A stretch of DNA of 64,000 bases from Streptomyces sp. NBC_00154. GTDB taxonomy: Bacteria > Actinomycetota > Actinomycetes > Streptomycetales > Streptomycetaceae. The stretch spans positions 1,612,001-1,676,000 of the forward strand of contig NZ_JAPEMI010000002.1 in NCBI RefSeq assembly GCF_026342835.1. The letters run 5' to 3'. The position numbers were made by a program, and so were the translations under genes. How positions within the stretch are numbered: the stretch's first letter is position 1; each line of letters begins with the position of its first letter. The notes below the pieces were generated by a model. The model ran no database searches and was not told where the DNA came from. It was given only the letters and a program-made list of their open reading frames with translations. Positions 1-9,430 of the stretch are shown here, piece after piece.

Positions 1-126
1 CGTAATGTGCACTGTGCCACTGGCCACTGCGGGCACTGCCAGCTCGGCCCCCTCCTGCTCTGCCGCGACGGCCCCGTCGTCAGCTGGAGCAAGGCCCAGC
101 GCCTCCTCATGGTCAGGGAGTTGTGA
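1..126 (+). CDS. [NiFe]-hydrogenase/sulfhydrogenase gamma subunit (FAD/NAD(P)-binding), C-terminal fragment
   Basis: The frame is open from base 1 to a TGA at 124-126 and gives 41 residues; the gene starts outside the window. The fragment carries the motif CATGHCGHCQLGPLLLC, the cysteine cluster that binds the [2Fe-2S] centre at the C-terminus of HyhG/PyrK-type ferredoxin-NAD(P) reductase-like subunits. In group 3b hydrogenases this subunit passes electrons between the iron-sulfur subunits and NAD(P)H. One base separates its stop from the ATG of the small subunit, so the genes are co-transcribed. The identification rests on a short but distinctive motif plus context. Confidence 0.8.
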   Translation, partial: RNVHCATGHCGHCQLGPLLLCRDGPVVSWSKAQRLLMVREL

Positions 127-127
127 C

Positions 128-906
128 ATGACCGCGAGCGATCGTCCGAAACTCGCCGTCTGGAAGTTCGCCTCCTGCGACGGATGCCAACTCACTTTGC
201 TGGACTGCGAGGACGAACTCCTCGGCATCGCCGAGAGGGTGGAGATCTCACACTTCCTGGAGGCTTCCAGCGCCGACACGCCGGGCCCGTACGACCTGTC
301 GCTGATCGAGGGATCGGTGACCACCCAGCAGGACGTCGACCGGGCCCAGCACATCCGGGCCGTCTCCAAGCGGTTGGTGACCATCGGGGCGTGCGCGACC
401 GCAGGTGGCGTCCAGGCGCTGCGCAACTACGCGGACGTCGCTGACTTCCAGGCTGCCGTCTATGCCAGACCGGACTACATCGAGACCCTCGCCACCTCCA
501 CACCCATCAGCACCCATGTCCCGGTGGACTTCGAACTGCGCGGCTGCCCCATCGACCGAGGCCAACTGGTGGAGGTCATCACCGCCTACCTGGCCGAACG
601 CAAACCCGACGTACCCGCACACAGCGTCTGCTTCGAGTGCAAGCAGCGCGGCACGGTCTGCGTGACGGTGGCCCACGGTACACCCTGCCTGGGTCCGGTC
701 ACCCACGCCGGATGCGGTGCGATCTGCCCCGCGTACGGGCGCGGCTGTTACGGCTGCTTCGGCCCGTCCAACTCGACCAACTTCCCCTCGTTCATTCCCC
801 TCCTGCGCCGCGATGGCATGGACACTCTCGACGTGGTGCGGGTGCTGCGAACCTTCAATACCGCCGCTCCTGAGTTCGACACGGCCTCCCGGAAGGAACT
901 GGAAGA

Positions 907-910
<4 letters not shown>
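128..910 (+). CDS. [NiFe]-hydrogenase small (delta) subunit, group 3b-like
   Basis: A 260-residue oxidoreductase of the NADH:ubiquinone oxidoreductase 20-kDa-like family, the iron-sulfur electron-transfer half of a soluble [NiFe] hydrogenase. Cluster ligands are visible as CDGC near residue 19, GAC near 88, RGCP, and a dense C-terminal set (TPCLGP, GCGAICP, GRGCYGCFGP) that can hold further 4Fe-4S clusters. There is no Tat signal, which fits a cytoplasmic group 3 enzyme. The ATG at 128 is chosen because the upstream frame up to base 5 overlaps the preceding subunit's coding sequence. The gene ends in a 4-bp GTGA overlap with the large subunit. Confidence 0.9.
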
Positions 911-2274
<1,364 letters not shown>

Positions 2275-2569
2275 AAGCCGAACGTAGGGAGGTGCGTGAA
2301 TCGACGTGCCAGCTTACTTGCCCAGCGTAGGTCGCCGCGTCGACGTAGCTCGTTGGGCCGTACTGCAACAGTCGCCCCTGCAGCTCGATGGAGGTAAGCC
2401 GCGCCCGCGAACTGGGCAGACAGCAGGGGAATGCCGCACGGCACGCATCGGGGCCGCGTACAGGCGCATCCCGAGCGCGTCGGACATCGGGCGGAAGCGC
2501 CACGGCCGACGCTGTGCAGTGGCGGATCTCTTCTGTCCACCAGTCGGGGCGGCTGCCCTCGACGCCCGT

Positions 2570-2851
2570 TCAACCGGGCGCGGCAAGGTCACCCGACGCG
2601 GAGTCGGTTTTTCCGGCGCGGAGCAGCTGGTTGCCGAGGTCGATCAGGGCCCGGCCGACGGCGAACTCGTCGCCGATCTCGGGAATGGGTGCGTCGTTAG
2701 GGTTGCGCTGGGCGGAGGTGCGACTCTGAAGGGTGGTGTCACCGGTGTCGAGGACGGCGTGAACCTTGGTGAGGTCACCTTCCTCGAAGAGGTCCAGGCG
2801 CACGCTCCACTGCTTGCTGCGTGGCTTCTCGGTGCTGGTTTGCAGGGTCAT
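2570..2851 (-). CDS. DUF1876 family stress protein
   Basis: A 93-residue protein with the typical DUF1876 opening (KQWSVRLDLFEEGDLTKVHAVLDTG reads as W-V-L-E-GD-T-A) and the later GDEFAVGRALIDLG segment, which form a small alpha/beta fold. The biochemical function is unknown. The family is common in actinomycete dormancy and hypoxia gene sets. The ATG at 2851 is preceded by AAGGA about ten bases upstream; the longer open frame to 2938 lacks a site. It is convergent with the hydrogenase operon and divergent from the SHOCT gene, sharing with it an intergenic region that carries a GGGCC-N4-GGCCC palindrome at 3037. Confidence 0.85.
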   Translation of the reverse strand: MTLQTSTEKPRSKQWSVRLDLFEEGDLTKVHAVLDTGDTTLQSRTSAQRNPNDAPIPEIGDEFAVGRALIDLGNQLLRAGKTDSASGDLAAPG

Positions 2852-3036
2852 GGCCAAGATTTCCTTCCGTTGAATGGTCCAGCCAGCCTGCCGGGGGCGC
2901 GGCCGCCGTCGACCGCCGTCGGCACGCGGGGTTCCCACGACGGCGAAGCACGAACGACTCCCGGATTCGGCGCGGCAACGATCCTTCTCGAATTGCTCCG
3001 GCCTCCATACTGCGCCGTGTGGGCTGTCCCGGGCTT

Positions 3037-3050
3037 GGGCCTACTGGCCC
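3037..3050. promoter_or_regulatory. GGGCC-N4-GGCCC palindrome (candidate DosR/OsdR-type box 1)
   Basis: GGGCCTACTGGCCC, a perfect 5-4-5 inverted repeat in the region between the divergent DUF1876 and SHOCT genes. The same pattern recurs at 6292 and 12873, each time upstream of a dormancy-type gene. Its spacing matches the GGGAC-N4-GTCCC core of mycobacterial DosR boxes. Binding by an OsdR-like regulator is inference; no such regulator is encoded here. Confidence 0.5.
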
Positions 3051-3093
3051 ACAGGGCGTGCCGGACAGGTCCGTCCGGCACGCCCTGCGGGCC
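3046..3093. repeat. 21-bp inverted repeat, strong hairpin
   Basis: Arms 3046-3066 and 3073-3093 pair at 20 of 21 positions around a six-base loop. The hairpin shares five bases with the palindrome at 3037-3050. There is no T-tract. It lies upstream of both flanking starts, so it is not a simple 3' terminator of either gene; attenuator, processing site or protein-binding cruciform are all possible. Confidence 0.7.
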
Positions 3094-3157
3094 GTCCTGC
3101 GAGCACGCGGCTGACTGTCCAGCAACCGGGGACCATCCGGCCCTACACCGGCGGTCA

Positions 3158-3170
3158 GGTCCGAGGGACC
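3158..3170. promoter_or_regulatory. GGTCC-N3-GGACC inverted repeat upstream of SHOCT gene
   Basis: GGTCCGAGGGACC lies about 85 bases before the SHOCT gene start. It is a short perfect inverted repeat that could be an operator. There is no direct support beyond its symmetry and position. Confidence 0.25.
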
Positions 3171-3254
3171 GTGGTAGTGACAGTGATAGAGAACGTGGCA
3201 GGACAGCGGGCTCCGCGCCCGCGGCCCCCGGCAACAACCGGGAAGTGAAACGCG

Positions 3255-3509
3255 ATGTTTTGGTACGGCCACGGTGGTGGCTGGGGCTGGTTCGCGATGT
3301 CAGTGAGCATGGTCCTGTTCTGGGTGGTGATCGTCGCTATCGGCGTGCTCATCTTCCGGGCCCTGGGCCGCACCCCTGAGCACCCCCACACCCACGTCCA
3401 GGCCGGGCCCTCGCCCGAGCAACTGCTCGCCGAGCGGTTCGCCCGCGGCGAGATCGACGAGGAGGAGTACCAGCGGCGCCTGACGACCCTGCGCGCCAAT
3501 GCCACTTAG
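3255..3509 (+). CDS. SHOCT-domain small membrane protein, C-terminus replaced by IS insertion
   Basis: An 84-residue protein: a glycine/tryptophan-rich N-terminus, one membrane helix at about residues 14-38 (MSVSMVLFWVVIVAIGVLIF), and a C-terminal SHOCT motif (AERFARGEIDEEEYQRRL). GGAAGTGA upstream of the ATG serves as ribosome site. The last codons and the stop come from the left end of the IS4-family element that begins at 3497. Joining the flanks across the 10-bp target duplication (3487-3496 with 5079-5088) restores an ending ...TTLRASPPSTKHE and a TGA at about 5112. So nine native residues were exchanged for ANAT, and the membrane and SHOCT parts are intact. Confidence 0.85.
   Translation: MFWYGHGGGWGWFAMSVSMVLFWVVIVAIGVLIFRALGRTPEHPHTHVQAGPSPEQLLAERFARGEIDEEEYQRRLTTLRANAT
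3487..3496 (+). repeat. Target site duplication of the IS4 element, left copy
   Basis: CCCTGCGCGC directly before the left terminal repeat, identical to 5079-5088. A 10-bp duplication is in the range known for IS4-family elements. Confidence 0.93.
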
Positions 3510-5078
3510 TTAGGAAACGGCGAGGATTTTGATGTGGGGTGGGTCGGGGTGGTGGATGATGGTTTCGGTGGGCTGCTTCTTTCTGTAGGCGTGGACGTGG
3601 ACACGCTTTACGGCTCGTGGGCTGGTGCGGTGTCTCCGACGGGGGTTGGGCCTTTCTATTATTTCCGTGCGGGCGACTTCAAGGGCCTTCGCGAGGCGGT
3701 CAGGGGGAAAAACCCGCCTGGCCTGTGATCTGGCGGCGGATGATACGAAGTGACCGCATGAACGATAGGCGGTCCGGGTCGATGTCGGCCTGTTCGGCTG
3801 CCTCACACATCAGGTGCCGGACCGCGTAGTGGGTCAGGAGCAGTGCCCAGATCTCCTGCTCGACCATGTCCGGTGTTTTCGAGCGCAATACACCGCCGCG
3901 GCCGCGTTGGTGGGTCTTGATCTCGTCAAGGCTGGACTCGAACTCCCACCGTTCGGCATAGGCAGCGGCGAGTTCAGCGGCACCAGCCTCGTCCGGGTCC
4001 ATAACGGTGGTGATCAGGCAGAAGATCTCTCCTCTACCTTCGCGGTTCGTCACTTCGTATTCGACGACACGGACCGGAATCCCGGACGGCTCCTCTATGT
4101 TGTCCGACCCGCGGTGACGCTGGACTGCGCGCCGCCGACGGACCTTCGGGTCAAGCAGGAACGACTCATAGGATCCGTCCTTCAGCGGCCGGACTACCGG
4201 CAGATGAGGGCCGTCGGGCATGCGCCACAGCAAATCAGCACCGGTTGCCGCGGCCGCTTCCCACAGACGATATGCGTAAAATCCCCGGTCGGCGGTAACC
4301 AGCATGCCTGGTTCGAAATCGGCGACGAGTTCCCCGGCGAGAACGCCTTCGTCCACGCGCCAGGGACCCAGCCGGGCCGCCACCACAGCATGAGTCCCGC
4401 ATTCACCCAGCCCCACGATCTTCACCTGGGGGAAAGGTGCGGGACTTCGTGTGCCCCCGGACCGGCCGAACTCCCCATCATTTGCTGGGGTGTCAGGAAT
4501 ATCCAGGACGAACCCGTCAATGGCCATCAGACGCCACCGACCCATCCACGCTCCCTGCGTGCCCCGCTGCGCGCAGGGCAATGCCACCCGCTCGAACAGC
4601 ACCCGCAGCGGCTCCGAACCCAGACGCCGGCGCGCCTGGGAAATCGCACCCGTCGTGGGAATCGTCCAGTCCTTCCGCCATGTCCCCAGAAAACGTAGGC
4701 CGTTGACGAGAAGACGCATCACTTCCTCGTACGACTCGCCGAAGAACAGACACAGAGCCATCACGTAATAGACGACGACACGCGCCGGCAGCAAACGTGA
4801 CCGTTTCTCTGTACGGCCCGTCTCCGCGAGTACCTCATCGACCAGGTCCCGATGAACCAAACGTGTCAGAACCCCGACACCCACCCGGTCGGTCAAGCGC
4901 ACACCAGAAACCGGCACCACGTTATCCCGCACCCCGCCCATGAGCGAGGAACATAACCGGTTCACCGGCAGGAAGGAAGTGCGGCAACCGGATCAGTTGA
5001 CCATCCACAAACACCCCGGGCGTGTCCCTGTGCATATGTGGACGACCGATTACCAGACCGCTTATCTAAGTGGCATTG
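3497..5078. mobile_element. Complete IS4-family insertion sequence, 1582 bp
   Basis: The element is bounded by terminal inverted repeats beginning CAATGCCACTTAG (3497-3509, and its complement ending at 5078), identical over 13 bases and matching at 15 of the first 16. It is flanked on both sides by the 10-bp direct repeat CCCTGCGCGC (3487-3496 and 5079-5088). A single DDE transposase fills the minus strand. The clean duplication shows a fairly recent transposition into the end of the SHOCT gene. I cannot assign an IS name without a database. Confidence 0.93.
3510..4965 (-). pseudogene. IS4-family DDE transposase, single frameshift near C-terminus
   Basis: The main frame (4965 to 3700) encodes 421 residues: an N-terminal IS4 region (VRLTDRVGVGVLTRL), the catalytic block with MAIDGF, TADRGFY and YAERWEFESSLDEIK, and the end RRQITGQAGFSP then TGA. 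Removing one base from the C5 run (G5/A5 on the plus strand, 3703-3712) continues the frame as GFSPDRLAKALEVARTE through HAYRKKQP to a TAA at 3510-3512 inside the terminal repeat. So about 65 C-terminal residues are out of frame. This may be a true frameshift, slippage on the T5C5 run, or a sequencing error. The DDE core is intact. Confidence 0.85.
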
Positions 5079-5088
5079 CCCTGCGCGC
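5079..5088 (+). repeat. Target site duplication of the IS4 element, right copy
   Basis: CCCTGCGCGC directly after the right terminal repeat, identical to 3487-3496. The bases after it (5089 onward) continue the original reading frame of the SHOCT gene to a TGA. Confidence 0.93.
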
Positions 5089-5267
5089 TTCCCCGCCTTC
5101 CACGAAACACGAATGACCCCTGCGGATGCCCTTGCCGACCAATGGCATCTAGGACCGCCGTGACCGCCACAGACGGGGAGGAGCCGCATTCCTGGACTTA
5201 CTTTTCCGTGACGGTCAGATCTTTACGGTCGTGGAATGCGCGCGGGGCGAGCCGCAGTCCGAGGCCC

Positions 5268-6185
5268 TCATTGATCGGCAGGACTGATGCGACGGCCCGT
5301 GAGGCGCGTGGGCCGGATCGACACCCACATCTCGCGTTCGCCCCCTGCCCAAGGCTTGGAATGGGCGCGAACGGCTAGCCGTCGCACCGCGTCGGGCTCC
5401 GTAACAACCCGTGCAGGGCCGACTACGAGAACGCTCCAGCCCTGGCTCATGGCCTCATCCACATGGTCGACCTCGAATGCGACATCCGTTCCCACAGCTG
5501 CTGCGGGCACCGAGTCAGGCGCGGTCCGGAAAACGATCGCGTCATCGATGACCTCGTAGTTCACCGGGACGACGGCTGGGCCATCGGGTGTCGACACCGC
5601 GACTCGCCCCACGCCATGCGTGGCAAGCCGGGCGCGGCATTCGTCGGGGCCGAGGTCCCGCAGCCGGGGATGCACGAGCGCGCGACCTTGGCCTGGCGGG
5701 CGGTCGATACCGCCTCCGCGCAGGACTGCGACGCTGGTGCCCAGCGCGCCGGCCAGTCTGATGAGACTCGCCACACTCGGGTCGGCCGGCCGTTCTTCGA
5801 GATACGCCAGGTAGGCCGGCGCCATTCCGGCGAGGCGGGCTGTTTCTGCCCGGGTGAGCCCCTGGCGCTTGCGTTCGAAGGCCATGCGCCGACCGATGTC
5901 GCCAGGGTTGGGTGCCCTGCCAAGCGGGGTCCTGGTGGACTCGGCACCCGCCTCATCCATGCCCGGTTGGTAAAGCTCGTGGTCTCTCTCGGGCCCGTGT
6001 TCGACGTGATGGACATGCGCGTCGGGCCCGGGGAAAACGAGAGTCACCGCGTCCGTATCCGACCAGCGCACGTCGTAGGGAGGGGTTCCGTCCTCGTGGT
6101 GGAGTCCGACAATCTCGCCGTCGCGCCTGGTGGCGCCGGTTGCTGGGCTTTCGACCACAAGTTGATCGCCGAGGTGAGCTCGCAT
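5268..6185 (-). CDS. DUF1918 - XRE helix-turn-helix - flavin split-barrel (PPOX) fusion protein
   Basis: A 305-residue protein with three parts. Residues 1-60 are a DUF1918 domain (MRAHLGDQLVVES...DGTPPYDVRW). Residues 95-152 are an XRE-type DNA-binding domain (IGRRMAFERKRQGLTRAETARLAG). Residues 175-300 are a pyridoxamine-phosphate-oxidase-like FMN/F420 barrel (GRVAVSTPDGPAVVPVNYEVIDD). The ATG at 6185 matches the usual DUF1918 start; a GAGG lies rather far upstream, and the frame beyond it to 6359 looks like leader. HTH-PPOX fusions are known in actinomycetes; fusing a DUF1918 domain in front is less common. A flavin- or redox-sensing regulator is inference. It is divergent from the CBS-BON gene. 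Confidence 0.85.
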   Translation of the reverse strand: MRAHLGDQLVVESPATGATRRDGEIVGLHHEDGTPPYDVRWSDTDAVTLVFPGPDAHVHHVEHGPERDHELYQPGMDEAGAESTRTPLGRAPNPGDIGRRMAFERKRQGLTRAETARLAGMAPAYLAYLEERPADPSVASLIRLAGALGTSVAVLRGGGIDRPPGQGRALVHPRLRDLGPDECRARLATHGVGRVAVSTPDGPAVVPVNYEVIDDAIVFRTAPDSVPAAAVGTDVAFEVDHVDEAMSQGWSVLVVGPARVVTEPDAVRRLAVRAHSKPWAGGEREMWVSIRPTRLTGRRISPADQ

Positions 6186-6291
6186 GATCGCCGCCGTTTC
6201 CTCACTATGTTGCTGTATCCAACGTGCCACGGACGGCGTGCCGCCGCACGGGGTGAAACCCTGATTTCGCTCGGGCCAACGGGCTGGTCTC

Positions 6292-6305
6292 GGGCCTCCC
6301 GGCCC
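6292..6305. promoter_or_regulatory. GGGCC-N4-GGCCC palindrome (candidate DosR/OsdR-type box 2)
   Basis: GGGCCTCCCGGCCC lies between the divergent DUF1918 fusion and CBS-BON genes, 87-100 bases upstream of the CBS-BON start. A weaker half-matching copy (GGGCCAACGGGCT) begins at 6273, about 20 bases to the left, a tandem spacing like that of paired DosR boxes. The binding factor is inferred. Confidence 0.5.
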
Positions 6306-6391
6306 CCGAACGAACCTGGTCAGCTCACCTGTGGGCGATTGGTTCCCGACACGCTGCACACGTGCGCGTCACCCCCGAAGGGAGAAGCATC

Positions 6392-7066
6392 ATGCACCAC
6401 CGAACGGTCGCAGAGCTCATGACCCGAGACGTCGTCCGGGCACGGCGTGACATGCCCTTCAAAGAGATCGTCAAGCTGTTGGCGGAGCACGATGTCACCG
6501 CCGTACCCGTGGTGGATGAACGGGACCGCCCTATGGGAGTGGTGTCCGAGGCCGACCTCCTGCGCAAGTCCGCGGACCAGGCCGATCCCTCCGGCCGGAC
6601 CTCGCTCCCACATCTGGAGGCGTGGGAGCGGGCCAAGGCCGAGGGGGCCAGGGCAGAGGAGTTGATGTCGGCTCCCGCGGTGTGCGCGCGTCCGGAGTGG
6701 ACCGTGGTCGAGGCCGCCCGCCTCATGGCAGTCCAGAACGTCAAGCGGCTGCCCGTCGTTGACGAGACGGACAGGCTCCAGGGCATCGTCAGCCGCAGTG
6801 ACCTGCTGCGGATCTTCCTGCGCCGTGACGACGCCATTCGCGAGGAGATCAACCGGGATGTGCTGCAGGGGACGTTGGGCCTCGTTCCCTCAGAGGTGAC
6901 GGTCGAGGTACGCGAGGGGCAGGTCACCCTCAGTGGATCCGTCGAGTTCAAGAGCCTGATCCCCATCATCGAGCGGCTGTGCCGGAGCGTTGACGGCGTG
7001 GTCTCGGTCTCTGAACACATCGCGTACGGTACCGACGACGCCCGGAGTTCCCCCACCGGTACGTGA
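6392..7066 (+). CDS. CBS-CBS-BON domain protein
   Basis: A 224-residue cytoplasmic protein. The first CBS domain covers about residues 7-60 (MTRDVVRARRDMPFKEIVKLL...PMGVVSEADLL), the second 90-142 (MSAPAVCARPEWTVVEAARLM...GIVSRSDLL), and a BON domain follows at 148-213 (VTVEVREGQVTLSGSVEFKS). CBS pairs bind adenine nucleotides and act as energy sensors. This architecture recurs in actinomycete hypoxia and dormancy islands. The ATG at 6392 follows AAGGGAG; the GTG at 6362 has no site. A GGGCC-N4-GGCCC box lies upstream. Confidence 0.9.
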   Translation: MHHRTVAELMTRDVVRARRDMPFKEIVKLLAEHDVTAVPVVDERDRPMGVVSEADLLRKSADQADPSGRTSLPHLEAWERAKAEGARAEELMSAPAVCARPEWTVVEAARLMAVQNVKRLPVVDETDRLQGIVSRSDLLRIFLRRDDAIREEINRDVLQGTLGLVPSEVTVEVREGQVTLSGSVEFKSLIPIIERLCRSVDGVVSVSEHIAYGTDDARSSPTGT

Positions 7067-7171
7067 GACATTCAGGACCGGGACCGCCGACGGGACCGCC
7101 GGCCCTTCGCGCAAGCGTTAAACGCCGGCCGTGTTGTCTGCACAGACCTTGGCGGCTGGGTTCGCGCCACC

Positions 7172-7261
7172 TCAGCCGGTGATCTTGATGAGGTGTGGCC
7201 TGGCCCCTTTGCGGCTTTCGGGAGGCGCACGCACGGTGAGGACTCCGTCGGCCAGTTCGCG
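7172..7261 (-). pseudogene. Hsp20 (alpha-crystallin) C-terminal remnant
   Basis: A minus-strand frame ending in TGA at 7172-7174 reads RELADGVLTVRAPPESRKG then ARPHLIKITG. This is the last beta-strand and C-terminal extension of streptomycete small heat-shock proteins. Nothing upstream of it continues an Hsp20 domain, so only about 30 residues survive. Hsp20 (acr/hspX) is a hallmark member of the DosR regulon in mycobacteria, which fits the neighbourhood. It is short, so the call is tentative. Confidence 0.6.
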
Positions 7262-7291
7262 CTGATGTGCTCGGGGACCGGTGACTGCTCG

Positions 7292-8701
7292 TCAGATTGG
7301 CAATGGCGGGTCCCCTGGGCCGCGTTTTTGACGAGCGTTCGGTGGACGGTGTTCCTCCCGAGTCTCCCCGGGACTTGGCGGGGTGCGTAGGGCGAGGATG
7401 GCCATGTCGTCGTGGCCGTCGCTGGGGTGGTCGTCGGCCAGTGCTTGCACGAAGTCGTGCAGGGGCATGGCGGCGTGGGCGGCAGCGATGGCTGCGAGGC
7501 GTTCCAGCCTCTCTTCAATCGGGTGCTCACGGTGTTCGACGAGCCCATCGGTGAAGAACACCACCACCGCTCCAGGGGGCAGAGGGTAGGTGTGGTCGTG
7601 GCGTGGCTGGGCGATGTCGACGCCGAGGGGCAAGTCAGGGTCGGCATGAAGGTAGCGAGCCCGGTGGTCTGGAGTGATCAGCAGTGGTGGGGGGTGGCCT
7701 GCGGTGCTCCAGCGCAGTGTCCAACCAACCGGTTGTCTGGGTTCGATTCGTGCAAGGCATGCGGTGGTGACGGGGCTGTCGGTGATGGCTTGGAGGGTGC
7801 GGTCGAGTCGGCTGAGGACGGCGCTGGGCGGAGTGTGCCGGTCGTAGAGGAGGGCGCGCAGCATGTTGCGGGTCTGGGCCATGGCGGCGGCGGCCTGGAG
7901 ATCGTGGCCGACGACGTCGCCGATGACTGCGGCGCAGGCTTGGTCAGGGACCAACAGAGTGTCGTACCAGTCTCCGCCGACTTGGCCGGGGGTGCTGGCA
8001 GGAATATAGACAGCGGCAGCCTCGAACGGCTCCAGGTGCTCGGGAAGCCGCGGTAGCAGGAGCCGCTGGAACCGCTCGGCGTCGAGGCTGGCCTGCTCAT
8101 ACAGGCGGGCGTCGTCGATGGCCAAGGCCGCAGCGCCGGCCAGCGCGACGATCAGGACTTCGTCGTGGGCATCAAAGGGCCGGTCGTCGAGCCGCTCGGA
8201 GACATACAGATCCCCATAGATCTTCCCGCGGATGCTGATCGGCGCTCCCAACAGGGTGCGCAAGGCCGGATGGCCGGGCGGGAAGCCTGCTGAGTCAGGG
8301 TGGCCGGCGATGTCATCGACGCGCAACGATTGAGGGTGGGCGATCAGATGCCCGAGCAGACCGCGTCCGCGGGGAAGCTCCACGCCGACCAGGTCTGCCC
8401 TTTCCTGCTCCGACAGACCCACGGGGACGAACAGTTCAAGATTTTCACCTTCCTCATCAAGTACGCCCAGTGCGCCGTAGCGAGCGCCGACCAGCTCCAT
8501 CGCTGTGGACACGATCAGACCCAGCACGACGGGCAGCTCTACGTCGCGGCTCAGGACGGCTTCGTACAGGTCATGCAACTGGTCCTGGGCCCGGGCCAAC
8601 GATCTGAGCTGCTCGGCGATCCGCTCCAACTCAGTCCCCAGACGCAGGCGCAGGCCGGGGTCAGGGTGCTGCTGGGGGGCTTCGGCATTCCCTGTCATCA
8701 C
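7292..8701 (-). CDS. GAF-domain PP2C (SpoIIE-like) protein phosphatase
   Basis: A 469-residue protein. A GAF domain spans about residues 45-200 (VELPVVLGLIVSTAMELVGARYGALGVLDEEG), then a SpoIIE/RsbU-type serine phosphatase with its metal-binding aspartates in GQVGGDWYD, IGDVVGHD, TDGLVEHR and GHDDMAILA. Such proteins dephosphorylate anti-anti-sigma factors in partner-switching pathways that free stress sigma factors. No PAS or anti-sigma kinase domain is attached. The start is uncertain: GTG at 8701 directly followed by ATG, with no clear ribosome site. The signal sensed by the GAF domain is unknown. Confidence 0.9.
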   Translation of the reverse strand: MMTGNAEAPQQHPDPGLRLRLGTELERIAEQLRSLARAQDQLHDLYEAVLSRDVELPVVLGLIVSTAMELVGARYGALGVLDEEGENLELFVPVGLSEQERADLVGVELPRGRGLLGHLIAHPQSLRVDDIAGHPDSAGFPPGHPALRTLLGAPISIRGKIYGDLYVSERLDDRPFDAHDEVLIVALAGAAALAIDDARLYEQASLDAERFQRLLLPRLPEHLEPFEAAAVYIPASTPGQVGGDWYDTLLVPDQACAAVIGDVVGHDLQAAAAMAQTRNMLRALLYDRHTPPSAVLSRLDRTLQAITDSPVTTACLARIEPRQPVGWTLRWSTAGHPPPLLITPDHRARYLHADPDLPLGVDIAQPRHDHTYPLPPGAVVVFFTDGLVEHREHPIEERLERLAAIAAAHAAMPLHDFVQALADDHPSDGHDDMAILALRTPPSPGETREEHRPPNARQKRGPGDPPLPI

Positions 8702-9089
8702 GGCCGCCTGGTGATTCGATTTCGGTTCGGTGGCTCTCAGCCCATCAGGAGTCGGTACCAGTGCGGATCAGACTGCCGTGAAGGTGAGCCGGGAGGGGCT
8801 CGCCGCACGAAGCCTCGGGTTGGTCGAAGGTCTCGTATCACCACTCAATGAGGCGTTGACTTCTTGTCCAGGTTCAGGTATCCCAGCTCTGGCGACGCCG
8901 GCGTCTGTACCGTTCCGGCACCCCTGGGACAACGCCGGACTGAGACCGTGGGATCCGCGTGGCAGGCACGACGGATCGGCCCATCACCCACTCACGCGAG
9001 CGGTGCATCTCGGGCTCCTGACACGACCGTGATCAAACAAGATCACAGCGTGGCACGATCAAATAGCCCAACCCGCTCATTACTCCGAA
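8702..9089. other. Intergenic stretch without recognisable gene
   Basis: About 390 bases upstream of the GAF-phosphatase gene. No reading frame here shows a family I recognise. It leads into the decayed V-type ATPase and kinase fragments. Confidence 0.5.
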
Positions 9090-9430
9090 AGCGGCACGCC
9101 ACACGTGGCGCAGCCCAGGCAGACCGGGTCGCGGTCGCGGGAACGTCGCTGCGCATTCCGGTTGGTGCCAGATGGCTGGGCAGAGTCTGCAACGGCCGCG
9201 GTGAGCCGGCCGACGGCAGGCCTCCGGTCATCGGCCGCAGCAACGCACCGGTCGATGGCACGCCGATCAACCCTGCGCGCAGGGATATCCGCCCTCCGAG
9301 CCGGTGCTGACCGGGGGCGCCGCCATCGACGCGCTCCCCATGCCCGCACGCGGGGAGAACGCAACCGCGTCGATCGACAACCGGGCTGGGCGGCCGCAGT
9401 ACCGCGCTCCGGTGAGCATGTGCTCGTCCG
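9090..9430 (+). pseudogene. V-type ATP synthase subunit B remnant
   Basis: One frame reads SLRIPVGARWLGRVCNGRGE then PADGRPPVIG...PINPARRDIRPPS, matching the LRiPVs-mLGRVFnG-GePiDGgPPi...PiNP--RDyP segment of archaeal/bacterial V-type ATPase B subunits. The match then continues one frame away as EPVLTGGAAIDALPMPARGE, corresponding to the EP-lTGvsAIDgl--lvRGQK segment. The frameshift lies near 9297. The Walker region and everything after are absent. Only about 90 residues of a roughly 460-residue protein remain. The boundaries are approximate. Confidence 0.6.
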
